NCBI GenBank assembly: GCA_016187945.1
Contig: JACPIT010000002.1
Location: forward strand, 310,001-374,000
DNA from: Opitutia bacterium
GTDB lineage: Bacteria; Verrucomicrobiota; Verrucomicrobiia; Opitutales; Opitutaceae
DNA: 64,000 nt
Direction: 5' to 3'
In this document: piece after piece, positions 7,475 through 17,307 of the stretch
Position numbering within the stretch: position 1 is the first letter of the stretch
Layout: each line of letters opens with the position of its first letter
Program-made: the position numbers and the translations under genes
Notes under the pieces: model-generated
What the model saw: only the letters and a program-made list of their open reading frames with translations
Databases searched by the model: none
Told to the model about the DNA's origin: nothing

Positions 7475-8404
7475 ATGTCCTCGCCCACCATCGCCGTCTT
7501 CGCCGGCGGCACCTCTCCTGAACGTGAAGTCTCGCTCGGCTCCGGCAAGGCGGCCGCGCTCGCACTCGCCACGTCGTTCCCGACGCAATTGTTCAACATC
7601 GAAGCCGACGCGCTGCCCGCGGACCTGGATCCGCGCCGCCACGTCGTCTTCTCGACGCTGCACGGCGTGTTCGGCGAGGACGGCGGCATGCAGCGCCTCC
7701 TCGAGCAGGCGGGCGTCGCCTACGCCGGTTGCGACGCCGCGGGCTCGGAACTCTGCTTCGACAAGTGGCGCACGCGTCAGGCGGTGTCCGCGATGGGCGT
7801 GCGCGTCGCGCCGGGCCGCGCCTTCGACGTGACGAACAAGCCGAAGGCCTCGGTCCTCTCCGACGAACTCGGCGAGCAGGTCGTGCTCAAGCCGAACCGC
7901 CAGGGCAGCAGCGTCGGTCTCCAGATGATTTCGTCGCGCGCCGGTCTCGAGATCGCGATCGCGACGGTGCGGCAGGGCGATTGGGTGATCGAAAAGCGCA
8001 TCGTCGGCCGCGAGCTGACCGTCGGCATCCTGCGCGGTCGCGCGATGGGCGTCGTCGAGATCGCGCCGAAGTCGGGCGTATTCGACTACACGAGCAAATA
8101 CACCAAGGGCCTTACCGAATACACCGCCCCCGCGCCGCTCTCGGCCGAGCAGACCGCCGAAGTGCAGCGCGCCGCCGAGACCGCGTTCGCGGCGTGCGGC
8201 TGCCGCGACTACGCGCGCATCGACTTCATCCTCGCGCCGGACGGCGAACTTTATCTGCTGGAAATCAACACGCTGCCCGGCATGAAAGAGACGAGCCTCT
8301 TGCCGATGAGCGCTCGTTGCGTGGGCCTCGATTTCAACGCGCTTTGCCGCGAACTGGTCGCGCCCGCCCTCGAGCGTTTCGCCGGCGTCACCACGAAGAA
8401 ATGA
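7475..8404 (+). CDS. ddl: D-alanine--D-alanine ligase
   Basis: Ddl makes the D-Ala-D-Ala dipeptide of the wall stem peptide. The 309-residue product is an ATP-grasp protein. It shows the N-terminal FAGGTSPEREVSLGSG, the ATP-binding VLKPNRQGSSVGL, the flexible lid around FDYTSKYTKG, and the metal-binding ARIDFILAP and LLEINTLPGM. The frame is open upstream, but ATG 7475 puts the EREVS motif at the usual position. Its TGA overlaps the ftsQ ATG, so the two are translationally coupled. Confidence 0.95.
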   Translation: MSSPTIAVFAGGTSPEREVSLGSGKAAALALATSFPTQLFNIEADALPADLDPRRHVVFSTLHGVFGEDGGMQRLLEQAGVAYAGCDAAGSELCFDKWRTRQAVSAMGVRVAPGRAFDVTNKPKASVLSDELGEQVVLKPNRQGSSVGLQMISSRAGLEIAIATVRQGDWVIEKRIVGRELTVGILRGRAMGVVEIAPKSGVFDYTSKYTKGLTEYTAPAPLSAEQTAEVQRAAETAFAACGCRDYARIDFILAPDGELYLLEINTLPGMKETSLLPMSARCVGLDFNALCRELVAPALERFAGVTTKK

Positions 8405-9402
8405 GCGAGGAGAAGGACAATGACGCAGCCGAGCGTTCCTGGCGCACCATCCGCCAGGACGTGACGCCGCGCGCGATGTCCGCCCGCGGCCGCCGCCGTC
8501 GCCAGGTGGCGGCGTTGAAAGCGGTCGTGCTCGTCGCGCTCACCGGCGCGGCCGGGTGGGGCATCTACGAGATGGTGCACACCTGGGAAACCGACCGCGC
8601 CGCCATCGCGTCCGCGGTGAAGAGCGAGCCCGTGAAGGACATCGTCGTCGTGACCGATGGCGTGCTCGGCAACGATTGGGCCGCGCGCACGCTCGCGCTG
8701 CCGCGCGACACCACGCTCATGGCGCTCGATCTCGTCGCGCTGCGCGCGAAGTTGATGGCGGTCGGCCAGGTCCGCGTGGCGGTGCTTACGCGCAATTTCC
8801 CCGACATCCTGCGCATCGATCTCCAGGAACGCACGCCGGTCGCGCGCATCCAGGTCGAGGACGGCCTCGAGAAAAAGCAGCTCCTCGTCGCGAAGGACGG
8901 CGTCGTCTACGACGGCGTCGCTTACGACAAGGCTCTGCTCGCGAGCCTGCCGTGGCTCGACGGTTTCCGCCTGCGCCGCGCCGACGACGGGAAAAGCTAC
9001 GCGCCGATCGACGGGATGAAGGCGGTCGCCGATCTGCTGACGACCGCGCAGCTCCAGGCGCCGCACCTCTACCGCGAGTGGCTCTTCGTCTCGCTCGCGC
9101 GGCTGGCCGAGCACGACGAGATCGCCGTCAAGGCGCAGGACATTCCCGAAATCGTGTTCAGCGCGAAGCAGGATTTTTTCCGCCAGATCGCCCAGCTCGA
9201 CTACATCATCGACGAGACGAAGCGCGCGCTCGGCGAGCCGCAATTGCAGTCGGTGAACCTCGCCCTCGGCCCGCAGGTGCCGGTGAAACTCGCGCAGACG
9301 CCCGAGCAACTCGCGAAGCAGCCGCCGGCCGGCGTCACCGCGCCCACTTTCCAGCTTCAACCTTCCTCTTCCCCGAAACGGAAACCTTCTCGTGATCTCT
9401 AA
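8401..9402 (+). CDS. ftsQ: Cell division protein FtsQ
   Basis: FtsQ links FtsA/FtsZ-stage proteins to the septal wall enzymes. The 333-residue product has an arginine-rich cytoplasmic tail, one membrane segment at about residues 40-60, then a periplasmic part containing a POTRA-like region with VRVAVLTRNFPDILRIDLQE followed by a conserved TPVARI. FtsQ sequences vary widely, so recognition rests on this topology and on the ddl-ftsQ-ftsA order. It overlaps ddl by four bases and ftsA by eleven. Confidence 0.85.
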   Translation: MSEEKDNDAAERSWRTIRQDVTPRAMSARGRRRRQVAALKAVVLVALTGAAGWGIYEMVHTWETDRAAIASAVKSEPVKDIVVVTDGVLGNDWAARTLALPRDTTLMALDLVALRAKLMAVGQVRVAVLTRNFPDILRIDLQERTPVARIQVEDGLEKKQLLVAKDGVVYDGVAYDKALLASLPWLDGFRLRRADDGKSYAPIDGMKAVADLLTTAQLQAPHLYREWLFVSLARLAEHDEIAVKAQDIPEIVFSAKQDFFRQIAQLDYIIDETKRALGEPQLQSVNLALGPQVPVKLAQTPEQLAKQPPAGVTAPTFQLQPSSSPKRKPSRDL

Positions 9403-10606
9403 CGGCAGCAGAATCATCGGTGCGGTCGAAATCGGCACCGGCAAGATCGCGGTCCTCGTCGGCGAAATCGCCCGCGGCCGCGCGCTCAACATCATCGGCG
9501 TCGGCCTCTCGCAGTCGCGCGGCGTGATGAAAGGCGAAGTCGTCGACTACAAGGCCGCCTCCGAAGCCGCGCACCACGCGCTCGAGATGGCCGAGAAAAA
9601 AGCCGGCGCGCGCCTCGACGAAGTCTGGCTCGCCCAAACCGGCCCGCACCTCGACGGCTTCTACAACGAAGCCTCCGTGAACGTGAAGTCGGCCGACAAC
9701 ACCGTCACGCAGCTCGACATCGCGACCGTGTGCGACCTGGCGAAGGAAAAAGAGCTCCCGTCCGGCCGCACGCGCATCCACGAACTCCGCCGCCCCTTCC
9801 GCCTCGACGGCCGCGTTGTCGCCGATCCGGAGCACCTCTCCGGCAGCCGCCTCGAAGTCGGCTACTGGATCGTGCACGGCCAGGAGGCGAAGGTGAGCGA
9901 TAACATCCACGTCGTCGGCGGCTATCACCTCGAAGTGCGCGAACTCGTCCTCTCCGCCCTCGCCAGCGGCTCGCTGCTCACGACGCAGGAGGAGCGCATC
10001 CACGGCGCGCTCGTCCTCGACATCGGCAAGGGCATCACCGATTACGTGCTCTACCGCGACGGCCACGTCGCGGCCACGGGCACGCTCCCGGTCGGCGGCG
10101 AGCACGTGACGAACGACCTCGCGATCGGCCTCCGCGTCACGACCACGCAGGGCGAGATGCTGAAACTCCGCCACGGTCGCGGCACGGTGCAAACGCGCGA
10201 CAAGTCCGACAAAGTTTGGCTGAACGGCGACATGTCGTTCGGCGACCGCCAAATCGCGCGCGGCGCGATCGAGACGATCACGAGCGCCCGCGTGCAGGAG
10301 ATTTTTGAAATCGTGCAGAAGAAACTCGGACCGAAGCTCTCGGTCGAGCATTGCAGCGCCGGCGTCGTCCTCACCGGCGGCACGGCGAAGATGCCCGGCA
10401 TCGACGAGGCCGCGAGCCGCGTGTTCGGCCTGCCCGTGCGCCGCGGCGAGGCGCCCTCGTGGGTGAAGGACGAGTTGAAAGACCCGATGTTCAGCACCGT
10501 GCTCGGCGTTTTCCAATTCGGCTTCAAGCACGCGACCGAGCACCACGTGCCCGCGCGCCGCAAGCAGGGCGGCCTGCTCTCGGGCCTGACGAAACTTTTC
10601 GGCTGA
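9392..10606 (+). CDS. ftsA: Cell division protein FtsA
   Basis: FtsA is an actin-like ATPase that ties FtsZ filaments to the membrane and recruits later division proteins. The 404-residue product shows the phosphate-1 loop VEIGTGKIAVLVGE, the SHS2 insert domain typical of FtsA, the phosphate-2 motif VLDIGKGITDYVLYRDG and the adenosine motif VVLTGGTAKMPGI. The C-terminus ends GLLSGLTKLFG, a short amphipathic membrane-targeting helix. Start GTG 9392 lies inside the end of ftsQ. Confidence 0.95.
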   Translation: MISNGSRIIGAVEIGTGKIAVLVGEIARGRALNIIGVGLSQSRGVMKGEVVDYKAASEAAHHALEMAEKKAGARLDEVWLAQTGPHLDGFYNEASVNVKSADNTVTQLDIATVCDLAKEKELPSGRTRIHELRRPFRLDGRVVADPEHLSGSRLEVGYWIVHGQEAKVSDNIHVVGGYHLEVRELVLSALASGSLLTTQEERIHGALVLDIGKGITDYVLYRDGHVAATGTLPVGGEHVTNDLAIGLRVTTTQGEMLKLRHGRGTVQTRDKSDKVWLNGDMSFGDRQIARGAIETITSARVQEIFEIVQKKLGPKLSVEHCSAGVVLTGGTAKMPGIDEAASRVFGLPVRRGEAPSWVKDELKDPMFSTVLGVFQFGFKHATEHHVPARRKQGGLLSGLTKLFG

Positions 10607-10616
10607 GGACGCGACG

Positions 10617-11927
10617 ATGAACAACGAACTTCCCCTCGAAGCGCTCACGGATCGCGACATCGGCATCAAGCTGATCGGCATCGGCGGCGGCGGCTCGAAC
10701 GCCGTCGACCGACTGAAAATGGAGAACCTCGACCGCCTCCAGCTCGCCGTCATCAACACGGATTTCAAGGCACTCAGCTCCTCGCCCGTGCAGGACAAGA
10801 TCCTCATTGGCACCAGCGTCACGCGCGGCCTCAGCGCCGGCGGCGATCCGGCGCTCGGCTACCAAGCGGCCGACGCCGATCGCGACAAGATCGCCGAACT
10901 CGTGCGCGGCAACGACCTCGTGTTCCTCGTCGCCGGCCTCGGCGGCGGCACCGGCTCGGGCGCGGCTCCCATCGTCGCCGAGATCGCGCGCGAGGGCGAC
11001 GCGCTCGTCATCGCGTTCGTCACGCTGCCGTTCAGCTTCGAAGGCGGCCGCCGCCGCAAGCAAGCCGAAGAGGCGCTCGAAGAATTGCGCAAGCAGTGCC
11101 ACGCCGTCATCCCGCTCTCGAACGACCTGCTCCTCCAGGAAGGCACGGAGCAGACGAGCGTGCTCGACTCGTTCGCGCGCGCCGACGTGTGGATGGGCCG
11201 CGGCGTGAAATCGATTTGGGCGATGCTTTCGCAGACCGGCCTGATCAACGTCGATTTCCAGGCGCTGCGCACCGCGTTCCAGACGCGCGGCGGCAAGACA
11301 CTTTTCGGCCTCGGCACCGGCGAGGGCGAGAGCGCCGCGCTGGCCGCCTTCGAGGATTTGAAGAATTGTCCGCTGCTCGCGACGCCCGAGTTCGCGCGCA
11401 AGGCCGACCGCCTGATGGTGAACATCACCGGCGGCGCCGACCTCAGCCTCACGAAGGTCAACGAGCTCATGACCGCCGTGACCGAGGAATTCGGCCGCGA
11501 AGCGCACGTCATCATGGGCGCGGTGATCGACGAGTCGTTGCAGGGCAAGGTCGAGGTCTGCGTGATCGGCGCGACCGACATCGGTGGCCGCACGTTCACG
11601 CGCGCGAAGCCGAACACGCCCGCGAAGCGCCCCGAGCGTGCGCCGGCGTCGGGCGGCGAGGCGACCGAAACGGAGCCGCCCGCTGCCGCCGCTCCGACGG
11701 CGAAGACATCCGCGTCGAGCGAGCGCCCCTCGCGTGCGAGCGGCGCGTCCGCGAAAACCGCGGCGCACGATCCGAACAAGCCGCAGCAGGAGGAATTCGG
11801 TTTCGGCGGCAACGCCGAGACGGCCGCCAATCGCGGCTCCTTCGACAAGTCCGACCGGAATCTCTTCGAAGGCCAGGATCTCGACGTGCCGACGTATCTG
11901 CGCCGCGGGATCAAGGTGACGGTCTGA
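10617..11927 (+). CDS. ftsZ: Cell division protein FtsZ
   Basis: FtsZ is the tubulin-like GTPase that forms the division ring. The 436-residue product has IKLIGIGGGGSNAVDRL at the N-terminus, the tubulin signature GLGGGTGSGAAP near residue 108, and NITGGADLSLTKVNEL in the C-terminal domain. A long disordered linker rich in Ala, Glu and Pro (about 330-420) leads to a short basic tail, PTYLRRGIKV, that would bind FtsA. FtsZ is kept in Opitutae but lost in Chlamydiae and Planctomycetes, which fits the proposed host. Confidence 0.98.
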   Translation: MNNELPLEALTDRDIGIKLIGIGGGGSNAVDRLKMENLDRLQLAVINTDFKALSSSPVQDKILIGTSVTRGLSAGGDPALGYQAADADRDKIAELVRGNDLVFLVAGLGGGTGSGAAPIVAEIAREGDALVIAFVTLPFSFEGGRRRKQAEEALEELRKQCHAVIPLSNDLLLQEGTEQTSVLDSFARADVWMGRGVKSIWAMLSQTGLINVDFQALRTAFQTRGGKTLFGLGTGEGESAALAAFEDLKNCPLLATPEFARKADRLMVNITGGADLSLTKVNELMTAVTEEFGREAHVIMGAVIDESLQGKVEVCVIGATDIGGRTFTRAKPNTPAKRPERAPASGGEATETEPPAAAAPTAKTSASSERPSRASGASAKTAAHDPNKPQQEEFGFGGNAETAANRGSFDKSDRNLFEGQDLDVPTYLRRGIKVTV

Positions 11928-11930
11928 TCG

Positions 11931-12485
11931 GTGACGGGCGCGAACTCATCGGTATTGCTGGTGCCAGGCTACTCGGGCGGCGGTCCGAAGCACTGGATGC
12001 GCGTCTGGCACGCGGCGAACCCGCAGTGGACGCGCATGGCGCTCGCCGACTGGATGTCGACCTCGCCCGACGAGTGGGATTGCGCGCTCGAGCGGGCGCT
12101 CGCGGCGATGCCCGAACCGGTGCTCGTGATCGCGCACAGCCTCGGCTGCATCGCGGTCGCGCGCTACGCGGCTCGTGGCGGACGAAAGGTAGCGGGAGCG
12201 CTTCTCGTGGCGCCGGGCGACGTCGAACTCGCGCCGGATTTGCCGATGCTGCGCGGGTTCGGGCCGATCCCGCGCGAGCCGCTGCCGTTTCCCGCGATCG
12301 TCGTCGCGAGCACGAACGATCCCTACACGACGCTCGAGCGCGCTCGAGAATTTGCGGCGGCGTGGGGCGCCGATCTCCGCGTGATTGGAGCCGTCGGGCA
12401 CATCAATTCCGACTCGGACCTCGGCGAGTGGCCGGCGGGGCAGGCGATGTGGCGCGAGTTGCAGGATCGCGCGCGTCGCGCCTAA
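11931..12485 (+). CDS. RBBP9/YdeN-type alpha/beta hydrolase
   Basis: The 184-residue protein fits the small serine hydrolase family RBBP9/YdeN. It opens with VLLVPGYSGGGPKHW, has the nucleophile elbow AHSLGC (Ser near residue 69), an aspartate in STNDPY, and a histidine in VGHINSDS. Substrates of this family are poorly known. It starts at GTG 11931, three bases after the ftsZ stop, so it is likely the last gene transcribed with the division cluster. Confidence 0.85.
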   Translation: MTGANSSVLLVPGYSGGGPKHWMRVWHAANPQWTRMALADWMSTSPDEWDCALERALAAMPEPVLVIAHSLGCIAVARYAARGGRKVAGALLVAPGDVELAPDLPMLRGFGPIPREPLPFPAIVVASTNDPYTTLERAREFAAAWGADLRVIGAVGHINSDSDLGEWPAGQAMWRELQDRARRA

Positions 12486-12526
12486 CTCCGCTTGGCAAGA
12501 GCGCGGGATTCTGCACGGTTAGCGCC

Positions 12527-13558
12527 ATGTTCATCGACGAATGCACCATCAAAGCCCGCGCCGGCGACGGAGGTCGCGGTTGCGTGAGCTTTCGTCGCGA
12601 AAAATACGAGCCGTGGGGCGGCCCGAACGGCGGCGATGGCGGTCGCGGTGGGCACGTCGTCCTGCGCGGCGACGACGACCAGAACAATCTCATCGATTTC
12701 AAATACAAGCCGCACTGGAACGCCGAGCGTGGCGAGCACGGCCAGGGCAAGGACTGCAACGGCCGCGAAGGTCGCAACGCCATCCTCCGCGTGCCGCTCG
12801 GCACCGTCGTCTACAACCTCGAGACCGGCGCGGTCGTCACCGAAATCCTCGAGGACGGCCATGAGTTCATCCTCTGCAAGGGCGGCAAGGGCGGCTTCGG
12901 CAACACGCGTTTCAAGTCGTCGGTCAATCGCGCGCCGCGCAACTTCGGTCCGGGCGAACCGGGCGAGATCGGCGAGTATCGCCTCGAACTCAAGAGCATC
13001 GCGGACGTCGGCCTCGTCGGTTTTCCCAACGCCGGCAAATCCTCGCTCACGGGCCTCATCACCAAGGCGCACCCGAAGGTCGCCGCGTATCCGTTCACGA
13101 CGCTCCAGCCGCAGATCGGCATCATCGAATTCGTCGAGGAATACGACCGCCTCATCCTCGCCGACATCCCGGGCCTCATCGCCGGCGCGAGCGAGAACAA
13201 GGGCCTCGGCCACCGTTTCCTGCGGCACATCGAGCGGTGCGCGCTGCTGCTGATCATCGTCGACATGGCCGGCACCGACGGCCGCGATCCGCGCGACGAC
13301 TACAAGCAGCTCCTCAAGGAACTCGAACTCTACGACAAGACGCTGCTCGCGAAACCGCGCCTCGTCGCGGCGAACAAGATGGACGAGGAAGCGGCCGTCG
13401 CGAACCTCAAGAAATTCAAGACGCGCTACAAGACCGCCGAGATCGTGCCGATTTCCTGCCTCAGTGAAGAAGGCATTCCGAAGCTTAAGAAAGAACTGCT
13501 AAAACGCGTGCGGAAGCTGCGGAAGAAACAAAAGCAGTCGCCAGCGCCCGCCGCCTGA
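12527..13558 (+). CDS. obgE: Obg family GTPase (ObgE/CgtA)
   Basis: ObgE is a ribosome-associated GTPase acting in 50S assembly and growth control. The 343-residue product has the glycine-rich Obg fold over residues 1-155 (MFIDECTIKARAGDGGRGC...), then a GTPase domain with G1 GFPNAGKSS, the switch-I TT in YPFTT, G3 DIPGLI and G4 NKMD. A basic tail (KRVRKLRKKQK) follows; there is no OCT domain. The frame is open far upstream, but ATG 12527 starts exactly at the conserved N-terminus. Confidence 0.96.
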   Translation: MFIDECTIKARAGDGGRGCVSFRREKYEPWGGPNGGDGGRGGHVVLRGDDDQNNLIDFKYKPHWNAERGEHGQGKDCNGREGRNAILRVPLGTVVYNLETGAVVTEILEDGHEFILCKGGKGGFGNTRFKSSVNRAPRNFGPGEPGEIGEYRLELKSIADVGLVGFPNAGKSSLTGLITKAHPKVAAYPFTTLQPQIGIIEFVEEYDRLILADIPGLIAGASENKGLGHRFLRHIERCALLLIIVDMAGTDGRDPRDDYKQLLKELELYDKTLLAKPRLVAANKMDEEAAVANLKKFKTRYKTAEIVPISCLSEEGIPKLKKELLKRVRKLRKKQKQSPAPAA

Positions 13559-13577
13559 CCTCATCCTCGCCACTCCC

Positions 13578-14090
13578 ATGACGGAACATCGGCCACTCCT
13601 CATGCGAGCGAACCGGCTCCTCGGCTCGGCGCTCGTGGAGCACAACCTCGTGAAGTTCGAGGATCTCGAAGCTGCCAACGATCGCGTGCTCGAGCTGGCG
13701 GGGCAGGGCGACTTCCGCCAGGCGTCCGTGCTCGGCATCCTCGCGCTCGAGAAAAAAGTGCTGCGCGAGGAGGACGTGTTGCACGCCGTGATGGAGGAAC
13801 ACCAACTCGGCGTCGTCGACCTCCACCACTACGACGTGCCCGAGGACATCCGCAAGAGCCTCGACCTCGGCATGTGCTGGGCGAGCTGGACGGTGCCCTA
13901 CGACAAGGAGGAGGATTTCTGGCTCGTCGCGACCGCCTACTACCTCAGCCCGGCGGTGCGCACCGCGTGGGAGAAGAAACTCGGCGGCACGATCATCTGG
14001 CACGTGACGACGATGGACGTGATCGCGGATTTCCTCGACCGCCAGCAGGCCGAGCGCGACGAACACGCGAAGACCAAACCCGTTTCCTGA
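13578..14090 (+). CDS. MshEN-like (T2SSE N-terminal type) protein
   Basis: This 170-residue protein resembles the N-terminal domain of PilB/GspE ATPases standing alone: [19 protein letters not shown] and [21 protein letters not shown] match the repeated helical motifs of that domain. In some ATPases it binds cyclic di-GMP; the key residues were not verified. It ends two bases before the ATG of a PilB/GspE ATPase, so the pair is likely coupled and the protein may regulate its neighbour. Confidence 0.7.
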   Translation: MTEHRPLLMRANRLLGSALVEHNLVKFEDLEAANDRVLELAGQGDFRQASVLGILALEKKVLREEDVLHAVMEEHQLGVVDLHHYDVPEDIRKSLDLGMCWASWTVPYDKEEDFWLVATAYYLSPAVRTAWEKKLGGTIIWHVTTMDVIADFLDRQQAERDEHAKTKPVS

Positions 14091-14091
14091 C

Positions 14092-15822
14092 ATGCCGCTC
14101 GGACGCGTCCAGACTCAGATCGTCGACAAGCTTGTCGAACTCGGCAAACTCGCGCCCGAGGCGCGCACCGCCATCGTCAACCACGCCGACGACCTCACCG
14201 GCGAGCAGCTCGACGCGCTGCTCCAGAGCGAGCACAAGGTCACGCCGTTCCAGCTTCACCTCGCGAAGTGCCGCGCGCTCGGCCTGACGCCGTTCAACGT
14301 CGGCCGCTACCGGCTCCACAACGCCACGTTCGAGAAGATCGATTTGGAGTTCTGCCAGAAGAACACGATCCTGCCCGTCGGCCAGGTTGGCGACATGCTG
14401 CTGGTTGCGTTCGCGAATCCCTTCGATACGCAGCTCGCCGCCAAGATCGCCGAGAAAACCGGCATGCGCGTCGCCCGCCTCCTCGGCACCGAGAAGGACA
14501 TCAAGGAAAAGCTCAAGAAGGACAGCACGCCCGAGCAGGTGCAGTTCTCCGACGTCGTCGACCAGCTCGGCGCGCAGTTCTCCGACGACACGGAAGGCGA
14601 GATCAAGGACGAGGATCTCACGCACGAGGACTCCGCGCCGATCATCCAGCTCGCGAACCGCATCATCGAGGACGCGTATTTCTCCGGAACGTCGGACATC
14701 CACATCGAACCGCAGGAAAAGGATCTCGTCGTCCGCTACCGCATCGACGGTCTCACGCAGGAAAAGCTCCGCCTCCCCGCCAAGGTCACCGGCGCCCTCG
14801 TCGCGCGCCTGAAGATCATGTGCAACCTCGACATCGCGGAACGCCGGCTCCCGCAGGACGGACGCATCGTCTTCAAGCAATTCAACAAGAAGGGCGTCGA
14901 CATCGACCTCCGCGTCTCCACCGCGCCGCTCAACCACGGCGAAGGCGTGGTGATGCGTATCCTCGACAAGCAGAAATCCACGCTGCCGCTCCCCGCGCTG
15001 GGCTTCACCGAGGAGAATCTGGCGAAATACCGCGAGTGCATCCGTCAGCCCTACGGCATGATTCTGCACTGCGGACCAACCGGCTCGGGCAAGTCGATGA
15101 CGCTCTACTCGGCGCTCAACGAGATCAACACGCCCGACATCGTCATCCGCACCGCCGAAGATCCGATCGAATACACGCTGCCCGGCATCAACCAAATGCA
15201 GATGCACCGGCAGATCGGCCTGACGTTCGCGACCGCGCTGCGCGCCTTTCTCCGCCAGGATCCCGACATCATCCTCGTCGGCGAAATCCGCGACAAGGAA
15301 ACGGCCAACATCGCCGTCGAAGCCGCACTCACGGGCCACTTGCTCATCTCGACGCTGCACACCAACGACGCGCCGAGCACGGTTGCACGCCTCACCGACA
15401 TGGGCATCGAGTCGTTCATGGTGTCGTCGTCGCTCGTCTGCGTTTGCGCGCAGCGCCTCATGCGCCGCGTCTGCAAGACCTGCCGCGTCGCCTACGAGCC
15501 CGAAGGCCGCGAGCGCGACATCTTGGAGCGCGCCATCGGCTGGACCGGCGGCCACATCTTCAAGGCCAACCCGAAAGGCTGCCCGAAATGCGGCGGCACC
15601 GGCTACAAGGGTCGCGTTGGCATCCACGAATTGATGGTCACGAACGAGGAGTTGATCGAAGGCATCAACAAAGAGATGGAGACGGCCGAGCTGAAGAAAA
15701 TCGCGATGCGCGGTGGCATGAAGACGCTGCACCAGGATAGCTGCGTCAAAGTGAAGGAAGGCCTCACGACCCTGGCCGAAGCGCTGAGCACCGTCCCGCA
15801 AGACATGGAACTGCGCGGATGA
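14092..15822 (+). CDS. Type IV pilus / type II secretion ATPase (PilB/GspE family)
   Basis: This hexameric ATPase family powers pilus or pseudopilus assembly at the inner membrane. The 576-residue protein has an N-terminal MshEN-like domain (1-150), a linker, and the catalytic domain with SDIHIEPQ, Walker A GPTGSGKS (about residue 326), the Asp box EDPIEY, Walker B ILVGEIRD and the His box TLHTNDA. A zinc-binding four-cysteine region (CKTC...CPKC) sits near 460-505. No other pilus genes are adjacent. A paralogue lies at 50537-52258. Confidence 0.93.
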   Translation: MPLGRVQTQIVDKLVELGKLAPEARTAIVNHADDLTGEQLDALLQSEHKVTPFQLHLAKCRALGLTPFNVGRYRLHNATFEKIDLEFCQKNTILPVGQVGDMLLVAFANPFDTQLAAKIAEKTGMRVARLLGTEKDIKEKLKKDSTPEQVQFSDVVDQLGAQFSDDTEGEIKDEDLTHEDSAPIIQLANRIIEDAYFSGTSDIHIEPQEKDLVVRYRIDGLTQEKLRLPAKVTGALVARLKIMCNLDIAERRLPQDGRIVFKQFNKKGVDIDLRVSTAPLNHGEGVVMRILDKQKSTLPLPALGFTEENLAKYRECIRQPYGMILHCGPTGSGKSMTLYSALNEINTPDIVIRTAEDPIEYTLPGINQMQMHRQIGLTFATALRAFLRQDPDIILVGEIRDKETANIAVEAALTGHLLISTLHTNDAPSTVARLTDMGIESFMVSSSLVCVCAQRLMRRVCKTCRVAYEPEGRERDILERAIGWTGGHIFKANPKGCPKCGGTGYKGRVGIHELMVTNEELIEGINKEMETAELKKIAMRGGMKTLHQDSCVKVKEGLTTLAEALSTVPQDMELRG

Positions 15823-15835
15823 GCGCGAATCGAGG

Positions 15836-15946
15836 GTAGGGCGAGTCGTCCCGATGAGCCGGCTCGGCTCCGGATACTTCACGCGTAGCGGAAACCGTAA
15901 GGTTTTCGCGCTGCGTCAGCGGCGAAATTCTTACGAATTCCGCTAC
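15836..15946. repeat. Two palindromic elements between pilB-like gene and lysE-like gene
   Basis: 15836-15862 is one arm of the GGTAGGGCGAGTCGTC family, which is also found at 41486, 46016 and 59570. 15885-15946 is a full imperfect palindrome with GTAGCGGAA...TTCCGCTAC ends. The remaining bases up to 16079 show nothing I can identify. Confidence 0.7.
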
Positions 15947-16079
15947 CACGCTGCGTCGTGTGCTTCGCTCTGAGGGGGGAGGGATACCCGGGCGCCGGAC
16001 TCCCCATCACAGGCGCTTTTTGCGCTCTTGTGCTTTTGGTGGCCAACCGGTCTGTAGTTTGGTTTTCGTCTCCCGTCGA

Positions 16080-16709
16080 ATGTCCTACTGGCCTGAATTT
16101 CTAACGATCGTCATCGCCCACGCACTCGCCGTCGCGAGCCCCGGTCCCGACTTCGCGCTCGTGCTGCGTCAGAGCCTCGCGCACGGCCGGCGCGTCGCCG
16201 TGTGGGCGAGCCTCGGCATCGGCAGCGGCATCGGTTTCCACGTCGGCTACTGCCTGCTCGGCCTTGGACTCCTGCTGAAGGGATCGCCCGCGGCCCTGAA
16301 CGTCGTGAAATATCTCGGCGCCGCCTATCTCGCGTGGGTCGGGGTGCAGGCGCTGCGCTCGAAACCGCGCGAGGGCGACCTCGACCTAGCCGAGGGCAAC
16401 GCCGCGCCGACGAACGGAGCGGCTTGGACGCAGGGCTTCATCGTCAACGTGTTCAACCCGAAGGCCGCGCTGTTCTTCATCGCGCTCTTCGCTCTGCGCG
16501 TGAATCCCGCGACGCCGAAACTGATCCAGCTCGGCTACGGCGTCTGGCTCGTGCTCGCGACGATGGCGTGGTTTTGCCTCGTGTCGGTGCTGTTCACGAA
16601 ACCCGAAGTCCGCCGCCGCTTCCTCTGCTACGGCCACTGGATCGACCGGGCGCTCGGCGTGGTATTTCTGGCGTTCGCCGCGGCGCTGGTGCTGGCGAAG
16701 TTGGGGTAG
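16080..16709 (+). CDS. LysE/RhtB family exporter
   Basis: The 209-residue protein is the usual size for this family and has about six membrane segments. Near the N-terminus it has SPGPDFALVLRQSLAHGRR, close to the family's PGP motif and following basic loop. NVFNPKAALFF in the middle is also typical. Members export amino acids such as lysine, threonine or homoserine, or related metabolites; the substrate cannot be told from sequence. ATG 16080 gives a typical N-terminus. Confidence 0.9.
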   Translation: MSYWPEFLTIVIAHALAVASPGPDFALVLRQSLAHGRRVAVWASLGIGSGIGFHVGYCLLGLGLLLKGSPAALNVVKYLGAAYLAWVGVQALRSKPREGDLDLAEGNAAPTNGAAWTQGFIVNVFNPKAALFFIALFALRVNPATPKLIQLGYGVWLVLATMAWFCLVSVLFTKPEVRRRFLCYGHWIDRALGVVFLAFAAALVLAKLG

Positions 16710-16734
16710 ATCGAGCTGTCAGTCCGAGAATGCT

Positions 16735-17217
16735 TTAGTCGAGTTTCCGTCGCTCGATAATCGCATCGAATTCCTTGGTTCCGTCTATCTTGTCGAATAG
16801 CGCCAGAATCTCGCTTCGGTTCACGCATTCACTTTGGCGACTCAGGACCGCCAGAACAAATGCAGGATCGTCTCCATATTGGTGAACATACCAAGCGACG
16901 CCTCCCCGCAGCTTGCAGTTCGGCCAGTTCGCGACCCAGCGCCAGTATTCGTATTCTTTGCCACTCTTCCTCTTAAATCGAACTGGTGTTAGCCAAACTC
17001 CGACGACTCCTGATTTGTTACTCTTGGTAAGCCGTCCCTTTTTCGGCGTCTCCGGTGGTAGACTTCTGATCATCTCGCGCACCCAGTTGCGCGCGGCTCT
17101 TTCGGCAGCGTCCCACGTGCCGTATTGCTTCAAGGTGAAGTTTTCTTGGTAGCGAATGGTTTGGCGCATTACTCGCGCCATCACACATTTGTTCTCTTCG
17201 TTGCGGGTCGTGTTCAT
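16735..17217 (-). CDS. AP2/ERF-domain protein of bacterial type
   Basis: The 160-residue protein matches bacterial AP2 proteins. A helical part (YGTWDAAERAARNWVREMI) and a basic GRL motif precede the DNA-binding core NKSGVVGVWLTP...YWRWVANW, followed by a region ending YGDDPAFVLAVLSRQ. AP2 domains of this kind are common in phages and in homing or mobile elements. Base composition (53-55% GC in the lines I counted) is clearly below that of its neighbours, suggesting acquisition. A TTG at 17232 would add five residues; ATG 17217 is preferred. Confidence 0.75.
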   Translation of the reverse strand: MNTTRNEENKCVMARVMRQTIRYQENFTLKQYGTWDAAERAARNWVREMIRSLPPETPKKGRLTKSNKSGVVGVWLTPVRFKRKSGKEYEYWRWVANWPNCKLRGGVAWYVHQYGDDPAFVLAVLSRQSECVNRSEILALFDKIDGTKEFDAIIERRKLD

Positions 17218-17307
17218 GCTTGAACGCTCCAACAGAATTGGATTTCGGCCCGTCGAGATGGAGAGCAGAAACGATGCATGTGCTCAAACGCAGATTCGCA
17301 GAATAGG

